Shown in pieces: positions 5,558-11,920 of a stretch of 22,474 nucleotides of DNA (its first letter is position 1; the number at the start of each line of letters is the position of its first letter). The notes under the pieces were generated by a model that saw only the letters and a program-made list of their open reading frames with translations, was not told the origin of the DNA and ran no database searches. The stretch lies in contig UWSJ01000025.1 in NCBI GenBank assembly GCA_900549525.1, positions 1 to 22,474 on the forward strand. Reading direction: 5' to 3'. A program made the position numbers and the translations under genes. This DNA comes from an uncultured Coriobacteriaceae bacterium (GTDB lineage Bacteria > Actinomycetota > Coriobacteriia > Coriobacteriales > Atopobiaceae).

Positions 5558-8003
5558 GCCGAAGCGCCCGAGCACCCTCGGGCTGCTCCTCGGCGGCACG
5601 GGCGGGCGCAAGGACGCCTCGAAGGGCGCGGAGGCCGAGCGGCAGAGGCGCCGCCGGGAGCGCGACCGTTCGCGCGAGATGGCCGCCTACGTCGGCTACG
5701 ACGCCATGTACAGGGACGGCATCGCCCAGGTGATGCCCGGGGTGTTCAGCCAGACGGTCGAGTTCTCCGACATCAGCTACCAGTCCGCGCGCAAGGAGGC
5801 GCGCGAGACGGCCTTCACCGTGATGAGCTCGCTGTTCAACTACTTCCCGGCGGACTCCCACGTGCAGCTCCAGGTAGTGAACGCGCCCATCCCCGCCGAC
5901 GAGGTCGGCCGCAAGGTCTTCTTCGAGCCCGGGGAGCGCGCCACCGCCGGGCTCGCCGAAGAGTACAACCGGATCCTCAACGACAAGATGCGCGAGGGCG
6001 TCTCGAACCTCGTGCGCCACCGCTACCTGACCTACGCCGTGGGCGCCGACGACGTCGACGCCGCGGTGCCCAAGCTTGCGCGCATCCGGGGCGACGTGGA
6101 ACAGACGCTCGCGCGCATACGCTGCTCGTCGCGCGCCCTCGACGGCGCCGAGAGGCTCGAGCTCCTTCAGGGGCAGCTGCGCCCGGGGTCGCGCTTCGAG
6201 TTCTCCTGGGACAAATTGTCCCCGACGTCGGGCGCGCGCACGAAGGACTTCGTCATGCCCTCCACGCTCGACTTCAAGCCCGAAGGCAGGTCCGACTGCT
6301 TTTGCAGCGACGGGCGCTACGGCGCGGTGCTCGCCGTGCGCAGCTTCGGGTCGGTCATCGAGGAGACCTACCTCGCCTCCATCATCGACCTGCCGCTGCC
6401 GCTCAACGTGACGCTGCACGTGCAGCCCATCGCGCAGAGCGAGGCGCTCGCGCTCGTGAAGCGCCAGATCGACTGGATGGACAAGGAGATCATCGACGAG
6501 CAGATGAGCGCCGTGAAGAAGGGCTACGACTACCAGATCCTGCCGCCCGAGCTGCGCTTCTCGAAGGAGGAGGCCGAGGAGCTGCTCGACTTCCTGCGCA
6601 ACAAGTCCGAGCGCCTGTTCGTCTACACGGGCCTCGTCTACACCTGGGCCGACAGCCTCGAGGAGCTCGACCGCCGCGTCCAGCAGGTGACGAGCGTCGC
6701 GCAGGGCTGCACGATCGGCCTCGAGCCGCTCCACTTCCGGCAGCGCCAGGCTCTCAACTCGGTGCTCCCGCTCGGGGACAACCACGTCACCGTGAGCCGC
6801 TACCTCACCACGGGGCAGGTGGCCATGCAGATGCCCTTCGCCAGCCAGAGCCTCGACGAGGCGGGCGGAGGCTACTACGGGCAGTCAAAGGAGAGCGGGA
6901 ACCTGGTGCTGTGCGACCGCAAGCGCCTGGCGAGCCCCATGGGCTTCGTGTGCGGCAAGCCCGGCTCGGGCAAGAGCTTCTCGGTGAAGCGCGAGATAAC
7001 CAACACCGTTCTCGCGCACCCCGAGGACGAGGTGGTGATCTTCGACCCGGCCGGCGAGTACGGCAACCTCGTCGGCGCGCTCGGCGGCGCGAACGTCGAG
7101 CTCGCCCCGGGATGCTCGGCGGTGCTCAACCCCCTCGACACCGCCGACGTCGCGGACCGCGCCGACGCCGCCAAGCTCGCGTACAAGACCGACGCGGTGC
7201 TCGCGCTCTCGAGCGCGCTCATGGCCGAGGGGCGCGAGGGCCTGCCGGAGCGCGACCGCTCGATCATCGCCCGCTGCGTCGGCGAGGCGTACCGGGAGTG
7301 CGCGAGGGACGGCCGCCTGCCCACGCTCGGCGACTTCCACGCGGCGCTGCTCGCTCAGCCCGAGCCCGAGGCTGCCGACATCGCGCTGCGCTACGAGCGC
7401 TACGTGAAGGGCGCGTTCTCCTTCTTCAACGGCCAGAGCAACGTGGCGCTCGACAACCGCATCACCAACATCGACATGCACGGGCTCGGCCAGAACATGC
7501 GCGTGTTCGGCATGATCACGGCGCTCGAGATGGTGCGCAACCGCGTGATGGTCACGCCGCCGCGCCCCAACTACACATGGCTCTACATCGACGAGGTGCA
7601 GAGCCTCTTCGCGCACCCGACGGTGGTCGAGTACTTCGCCCGCCTGTGGCGCGAGGGGCGCAAGTTCGGCCTCATCTGCACCGGCATCAGCCAGAACACG
7701 AGCCACATGCTGGCCAACGCCGAGGCCCGCGACATGGTGCTCAACTCCGAGTTCTTCCTGCTGCACAAGCAGTCCACCGCCGACCTCGACGCGTGGGCGG
7801 AGATGCTCCAGCTCTCCGCCACGGAGCGCGGCTACATCGGCGACGCCGTCAAGCCCGGCGAGGGCCTGCTCATCAGCGCCGGGATCCGCGTGCCCATCAC
7901 CGACGACTTCCCGAAAGGCCCGCTCTACGACCTGTGGAACACCAAGCCCGCAGAGGTCGCCGAGCGCGAGATGCGCCGGGCGGCGCGAGAGGCGGAGGAA
8001 TAG
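5526..8003 (+). CDS. VirB4/TraE-type conjugation ATPase
   Basis: This 825-residue ATPase powers assembly and DNA translocation at the inner membrane. The N-terminal half is the VirB4 adaptor domain (residues about 45-420). The ATPase half has Walker A CGKPGSGKSFS with lysine at 483, the VIFDPAGEYGNLV strand just downstream, Walker B WLYIDEVQSLF with aspartate-glutamate at 689-690, and the GISQNTSHML motif near 725. AAAGGAG at 5510-5516 supports ATG 5526, inside the end of prgI. The N-terminal 40 residues are basic and low-complexity. A copy of the 15-bp palindrome GGGACAAATTGTCCC lies in the gene at 6208-6222 and introduces the uncommon AAA and TTG codons. Confidence 0.95.
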   Translation: MSRARTNKENRPKRPSTLGLLLGGTGGRKDASKGAEAERQRRRRERDRSREMAAYVGYDAMYRDGIAQVMPGVFSQTVEFSDISYQSARKEARETAFTVMSSLFNYFPADSHVQLQVVNAPIPADEVGRKVFFEPGERATAGLAEEYNRILNDKMREGVSNLVRHRYLTYAVGADDVDAAVPKLARIRGDVEQTLARIRCSSRALDGAERLELLQGQLRPGSRFEFSWDKLSPTSGARTKDFVMPSTLDFKPEGRSDCFCSDGRYGAVLAVRSFGSVIEETYLASIIDLPLPLNVTLHVQPIAQSEALALVKRQIDWMDKEIIDEQMSAVKKGYDYQILPPELRFSKEEAEELLDFLRNKSERLFVYTGLVYTWADSLEELDRRVQQVTSVAQGCTIGLEPLHFRQRQALNSVLPLGDNHVTVSRYLTTGQVAMQMPFASQSLDEAGGGYYGQSKESGNLVLCDRKRLASPMGFVCGKPGSGKSFSVKREITNTVLAHPEDEVVIFDPAGEYGNLVGALGGANVELAPGCSAVLNPLDTADVADRADAAKLAYKTDAVLALSSALMAEGREGLPERDRSIIARCVGEAYRECARDGRLPTLGDFHAALLAQPEPEAADIALRYERYVKGAFSFFNGQSNVALDNRITNIDMHGLGQNMRVFGMITALEMVRNRVMVTPPRPNYTWLYIDEVQSLFAHPTVVEYFARLWREGRKFGLICTGISQNTSHMLANAEARDMVLNSEFFLLHKQSTADLDAWAEMLQLSATERGYIGDAVKPGEGLLISAGIRVPITDDFPKGPLYDLWNTKPAEVAEREMRRAAREAEE
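6208..6222 (+). repeat. Copy 1 of a 15-bp palindrome (GGGACAAATTGTCCC) inside the VirB4 gene
   Basis: The site is fully palindromic around a central A. It is read in frame so that GAC AAA TTG TCC encodes Asp-Lys-Leu-Ser. The AAA and TTG codons stand out against the G/C-ending codons around them. Identical copies lie at 8214-8228 and 15312-15326. Confidence 0.8.
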
Positions 8004-8005
8004 GA

Positions 8006-9607
8006 ATGGCCGGCCCGAGCGAGGGCGGCGGGATGCTCGAGGTGGTCGGGGCGCAGCGCCGCGACGTGCTCACCTCGGGCGACGTCACGGAGACCGAGCG
8101 CGACGCCCTGGGAAACGTCTCGGAGGGAGCCGGCCCGCTCGACGAGGCGGGAGGCCCCGCCGCAACGGCGAAGGAGCGCCCCTCCAAGCCCGATGCTCCG
8201 GAAGGCGGGCTCGGGGACAAATTGTCCCAACCCGCCGGCGACCGGCGCGCGGCGGCCGCGATGCGCTCGCGCGTCGAGGCGGCGAAGCTGGCGATCGCCC
8301 GGGAGGCCGTCTCCCAATTCGACGACTCGGAGGAGCTCGAGGGCGCCTCGGGCATGTACGACGCGGGGCGCGCGTCCAAGAAGGCCGCGGGAAGGCTGCG
8401 GCAGAGGAAGGCGAAGAAAGCAGCCCAAGGCAGCCGCAAGGCGGCGACCGCCCTCGGCGCCCCCAAGGGAGGCGCGCGCGGCCCCGAGGCAGCCGGCGCG
8501 ACCGCCCCGGCCAGGCACCAGGCGGCCCAGGCGGCCGCGCAGGCGTCGGGCGAGGCGGCCCGCGCCGCGGGGTCGAAGGGCGCCGCCTCCGCGATCGCGG
8601 GCGCGGCCTCGGGCGCAGCGCCCGCCCTGCTCGGGGCGGTGGCCGGCATCGTGGCCTTCGTCGCCTGCGCGCTCGCCGTCGCGCAGCTGCTGAGCGCGCT
8701 GTTCGGCTTCTGGGACGACGCGGCCTCCAAGCAGGGTCTCGAGGGGCTGCCGCCCTACATCACCTACGAGATGGTCGAGGCGGCGCTCGAGTGCCAGGAG
8801 GAGTACGGGCACCCGGCGGGCTGCACCATCGCGCAGATCATCCAGGAGTCCGGCCAGGGCGACCGCATGAGCCGGCTCGCAGAGCGCGACCACAACCTCT
8901 TCGGCATGAAGTGGTGGTCGGGCTACGCGGGCTGCCCGGAGGTCGCAGGCAAGGCGAACTGGGCCACCAGCGAGGAGTACGTGCCCGGCGAGCACACCCA
9001 GATCACGGCGAGCTTCATCCGCTTCACCGGCGACGCCGAGTGCATCCGCTTCCGCAGCAGGATCTTCCTGCAGGCGGAGCGCTACTCGGGCAACGCCCTC
9101 ATCCGCGAGGCGATCGAGGGGCACGACTCGGACAGGATGGCCGAGGGGCTCAAGGACGCCGGCTGGGCGACCGACTCGTCCTACGTCGAGTCCCTGAAGT
9201 CGATCATGGCGCAATGGGGCCTCTACCGGCTCGACTCCATGACGGTCGAGGACCTGAAGGACCCGTCCGCGAGCGGGAACGCGATCGTCGAGGCGGCGTA
9301 CAGCCAGCTCGGCGTGCCCTACGTGTGGGGAGGCTCGACCCCCGGCAAGGCGCTCGACTGCAGCGGGCTCACGCAGTACTGCTACGCGCAGGCGGGCATC
9401 CGCATAAGCCACTACACGGGTTCCCAGTACGAGGAGCTCAGGCGCATACCGCTCTCGGAGGCGAAGCCCGGCGACATCCTCTACCGCTCGGGCCACGTGG
9501 CCATCTACATCGGCGACGACAGGTACATACACGAGCCGCGAACGGGCGACGTGTGCCGCATAGCGAGCGGCATCGGCAGCTTCAGCTGCGCGCTCACCGC
9601 GAGATAG
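8006..9607 (+). CDS. Bifunctional peptidoglycan hydrolase (GH73 glucosaminidase plus NlpC/P60), VirB1/CwlT-like
   Basis: This 533-residue protein would open the cell wall for the transfer channel. A long basic, alanine-rich cytoplasmic part (1-200) precedes one membrane helix (about 205-232). Outside lies a glucosaminidase-like domain (about 247-410) with the likely catalytic glutamate at 281 in AQIIQESGQG and the HNLFGMKW motif. The NlpC/P60 cysteine-peptidase domain (about 425-533) has cysteine 452 in LDCSGLTQY and histidine 497 in SGHVAIYIGD. Tn916-type CwlT pairs a muramidase with NlpC; here the glycosidase looks like GH73 instead. The gene starts two bases after the VirB4 stop. The 200-residue cytoplasmic part is longer than usual. 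A copy of the 15-bp palindrome lies in it. Confidence 0.92.
   Translation: MAGPSEGGGMLEVVGAQRRDVLTSGDVTETERDALGNVSEGAGPLDEAGGPAATAKERPSKPDAPEGGLGDKLSQPAGDRRAAAAMRSRVEAAKLAIAREAVSQFDDSEELEGASGMYDAGRASKKAAGRLRQRKAKKAAQGSRKAATALGAPKGGARGPEAAGATAPARHQAAQAAAQASGEAARAAGSKGAASAIAGAASGAAPALLGAVAGIVAFVACALAVAQLLSALFGFWDDAASKQGLEGLPPYITYEMVEAALECQEEYGHPAGCTIAQIIQESGQGDRMSRLAERDHNLFGMKWWSGYAGCPEVAGKANWATSEEYVPGEHTQITASFIRFTGDAECIRFRSRIFLQAERYSGNALIREAIEGHDSDRMAEGLKDAGWATDSSYVESLKSIMAQWGLYRLDSMTVEDLKDPSASGNAIVEAAYSQLGVPYVWGGSTPGKALDCSGLTQYCYAQAGIRISHYTGSQYEELRRIPLSEAKPGDILYRSGHVAIYIGDDRYIHEPRTGDVCRIASGIGSFSCALTAR
8214..8228 (+). repeat. Copy 2 of the 15-bp palindrome, inside the wall-hydrolase gene
   Basis: GGGACAAATTGTCCC is again read as GAC AAA TTG TCC (Asp-Lys-Leu-Ser), in the low-complexity cytoplasmic part of the hydrolase. 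An extra G at 8213 makes a GGGGACAAATTGTCCC 16-mer shared with copy 3. Confidence 0.8.
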
Positions 9608-9616
9608 GAGAAACCA

Positions 9617-10336
9617 ATGCAGGGAAAGTCAAGGGTCATGGCCGCCGTCGCGGCAGGCGCGCTCACCGTGGCGCTCGGCGCGGGCGCGGCGCGCTGCGCC
9701 ATCGCCCCGCAGGAAGGCGCGCAGGATAGCCCCCAGGGGCAGGCGCAGCCCGCGGCTGCAGGCGCCGACGCGGCGACCGGGAAGGCCGCCTCGGGCGCCG
9801 AGGCGCTCTGGAACACCGTGTGGACGGGAGCCGACGACCCGACCGCCACGCTGCGGATCGTCGAGGGCGCCATGGTGGAGAGCGCCGGCGGCACCGAGCG
9901 AGCCTGGTTCTTCTCGGCAGAGGAGCCAACCGAGGCCGACGGCGTGCTCAGCGTGCCCATCGACGTCAAGGGAACCGGCGACAAGGCGGGAGGCCTGTCC
10001 CTCATCCAGGTCTCGGGCGGCGGGGACGCCCGCACCCTGGCCTGCGACCTCCTGACGCAGGCCTACGCGCCCCAGAAGGCACGCGAGGGAACGTTCTCCG
10101 TGACCGGCACCGACGGCCGCCTCTCCGAGGCGCTTGGCGTAGACGTCGCCGCCATCGAGGAGGCCGTCGCCAGGAAGGCGGCGGAGGTGTCCCCGCAGGC
10201 GGCGGGTGCCTCCTGGGACAAGGAGGTGTGGCTCGACTACGCCGGGAACGTCGCGTCGACGACCTTCACGCTCGACGACCCCGCCTCGACGGTGGTCACC
10301 GTGGTCTCGCGCGGCGGCTCGCTGGAGGCGATGTAG
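9617..10336 (+). CDS. Secreted transfer-operon protein of unknown function
   Basis: This 239-residue protein has a signal peptide or single anchor at its N-terminus (basic start, hydrophobic stretch at about residues 8-25). A low-complexity linker rich in alanine, glycine and glutamine (30-60) follows, then a mostly beta-predicted extracellular domain ending in a TTFTLDDPASTVVTVVS strand pair. A cysteine near residue 27 is not in a good lipobox, so a lipoprotein is unlikely. I do not recognise the family. Its place between the wall hydrolase and the VirB6-like gene suggests an extracytoplasmic channel component, possibly replacing the VirB8/TcpC subunit that is otherwise missing, but no NTF2-like fold is evident. 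Ribosome-binding site AGGAGA precedes ATG 9617. Confidence 0.8.
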   Translation: MQGKSRVMAAVAAGALTVALGAGAARCAIAPQEGAQDSPQGQAQPAAAGADAATGKAASGAEALWNTVWTGADDPTATLRIVEGAMVESAGGTERAWFFSAEEPTEADGVLSVPIDVKGTGDKAGGLSLIQVSGGGDARTLACDLLTQAYAPQKAREGTFSVTGTDGRLSEALGVDVAAIEEAVARKAAEVSPQAAGASWDKEVWLDYAGNVASTTFTLDDPASTVVTVVSRGGSLEAM

Positions 10337-10338
10337 CC

Positions 10339-11340
10339 ATGGGGGCGCTCAAGGCGCGACGCCGAAGGGCGTTCGCCATCTCCGCCGCGACGGCGTTCGC
10401 CCTCTGCGCGCTCCTGCTCGTCCCCGTGCAGCCGGCATACGCCGACATAGCCGGGGACGTCAACGATTGGCTGTGCGGCCTTCTGCGCGACTGCTGCAAC
10501 TGGATGTTCAAGGCGCAAACGGGCGTGCTCGGGTCGATCGGCGCGAACGGGATCCTCTCGGCCGACTTCGCGCACATGCTCACGAGCTCGAGCGACCTGA
10601 CCATGCACGACGTCGCCCGGGGCGTATGGCAGGTTGCCATCCTGCCGATCGGGTGCGGGGTGCTCGGCCTGGTCTTCACCCTGAAGCTCATCGAGATCTC
10701 CCAGCGCATGGACGGCAGCCAGAGCCTTCCCGGCGTCAAGGAGGTCGTTTTCCTTCTCGCGTTCTTCGCCGTGTTCCTGTTCCTCATACAGAACAGCTTC
10801 GACCTGATGGCGTCGATCTACGAGGTCTGCGGGCTCGCCATCGACCGAGTCGAGGCGCTCTTCGGCGCCGGAGGCGCGCTCGACCTGCCCGAGGTGTCCG
10901 TCGTCACCACCGACGACGACATCCCGTCGCTCATCGCCATGCTCGTCGTGAGCCTCATCAGCTGGGTCGTGGTGCTGGCGGCCTACGTCATCGCCCTCGT
11001 GGTCTGCTGGGCCCGCGCGCTCCAGCTCTACATCATGGCCGCGTTCGCCCCGATCCCGCTGGCGTTCCTCGGCATGGACGCCACGCGCCAGATAGGCCTC
11101 GGCTACCTGAAGAGCTTCGGGGCGGTCTGCATCGCCGGCGTCATCATCCTCGTGCTGCTCATATCGTTCCCGCTCGTGCTCGGCGGGCTCACCGGGGCGA
11201 ACCCCGGGACGGGCACCCCGGCCGACGCGGTCGCGAACGGGCTCACCTACGCGCTGCAGTACCTGGCCATGTGCGTGCTGCTCATCCTGGCCCTCGTGAA
11301 AAGCGGCTCCTGGGCGCGCGACATCGTGAGCGGCTTCTAG
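10339..11340 (+). CDS. VirB6/TrbL-like polytopic channel protein
   Basis: This 333-residue protein has an N-terminal signal sequence (arginine-rich start, hydrophobic run, AYA cleavage site at residues 33-35). About five to six transmembrane helices follow: near 97-113, 133-152, 195-235 (two), 260-285 and 305-320. The WARALQLYIMAAFAPIPLAFLG stretch is typical of VirB6/TrbL-type inner-membrane proteins of Gram-positive transfer systems. These form the membrane pore region together with VirB4 and VirD4. ATG 10339 lies two bases after the previous stop, with GGAGG at 10324-10328. The assignment rests on topology, motif and operon position. Confidence 0.8.
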   Translation: MGALKARRRRAFAISAATAFALCALLLVPVQPAYADIAGDVNDWLCGLLRDCCNWMFKAQTGVLGSIGANGILSADFAHMLTSSSDLTMHDVARGVWQVAILPIGCGVLGLVFTLKLIEISQRMDGSQSLPGVKEVVFLLAFFAVFLFLIQNSFDLMASIYEVCGLAIDRVEALFGAGGALDLPEVSVVTTDDDIPSLIAMLVVSLISWVVVLAAYVIALVVCWARALQLYIMAAFAPIPLAFLGMDATRQIGLGYLKSFGAVCIAGVIILVLLISFPLVLGGLTGANPGTGTPADAVANGLTYALQYLAMCVLLILALVKSGSWARDIVSGF

Positions 11341-11449
11341 CGGAAAAGCGAGGAAGGGGGCGGTCGCCATGAGATAGGGGCGCCGCGCCGGGGCATGCCT
11401 CCCGGCGGATGAAGACAAGGACCGATTGAAAACGAAAAGGAGGAAAGAC
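11341..11449 (+). promoter_or_regulatory. Leader between VirB6-like gene and accessory gene, with hairpin and a two-codon ORF
   Basis: This 109-base gap is long for the operon. It contains GAGGAAGGGGG followed by ATG AGA TAG (11369-11377), a Met-Arg-stop mini-ORF with a decent ribosome-binding site. A hairpin follows (CGCCGGG at 11386-11392 with CCCGGCG at 11401-11407). It may be a remnant of a lost gene end, because several genes here end in GAGATAG, or a translational regulator. No larger gene is visible. Confidence 0.35.
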
Positions 11450-11908
11450 ATGGAAGAGAGGAAGAACGTGTACCTCTCGCTGCACAAGAGCTTCGTGCGC
11501 GAGGGCATCGAGTACACCGACCGCGCGACCGGCGAGGCCAGGACCTTCAACTCGGCGACCCTTCCCAAGGGCACCGTCGTCGACGGCATGGACGTGGGAG
11601 GCTACGAGTTCAGCCCCATGTTCGTTAACGAGAGCCGCTTCAAGGGGGCCGACTTCCGAGACATACCGCTGCTCGCGAACCGCGAGGCGTGGCTGAGGAA
11701 GACGGTGATGGGCCCGGACGGCCAGCCCGAGCTCGACGAGGACGGACGCACGGTCAAGGACACCGTGAAGGTCATGCCGGCGCAGCTCAAGGAGGCCGTT
11801 GACGCAGGGCGCTCGCGCTACCTCGCGGAGCGCGCCGAGCACGCCCGCCAGGCGAGCCGCGCCGCCGAGCACGAGGCGCCCCGCGCACAGCGAAGCGTCG
11901 AGAGATAG
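11450..11908 (+). CDS. Conserved ICE accessory protein with shared C-terminal tail
   Basis: This 152-residue soluble protein contains KNVYLSLHKSFVREG at the start, then PKGTVVDGMDVGGYEFSPMF, FKGADFRDIPLL and a KDTVKVMPAQLKEAV segment. I recognise the pattern as one conserved among conjugative elements of gut Gram-positives, but I know no function. The tail LAERAEHARQASRA with an arginine-rich end closely matches those of the proteins at 1875-2408 and 2466-3017. ATG 11450 is preceded by an excellent AAAAGGAGG; the in-frame TTG at 11426 lies upstream of that site and is unlikely. Single-stranded DNA handling or delivery to the recipient are possible but unproven roles. Confidence 0.8.
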   Translation: MEERKNVYLSLHKSFVREGIEYTDRATGEARTFNSATLPKGTVVDGMDVGGYEFSPMFVNESRFKGADFRDIPLLANREAWLRKTVMGPDGQPELDEDGRTVKDTVKVMPAQLKEAVDAGRSRYLAERAEHARQASRAAEHEAPRAQRSVER

Positions 11909-11920
11909 GGAGGCGGAAAG

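Noticed and set aside
9617..10336. VirB8/TcpC assignment for the secreted protein
   Set aside because: The position would fit, but I see no NTF2-like pattern. It was left as unknown.
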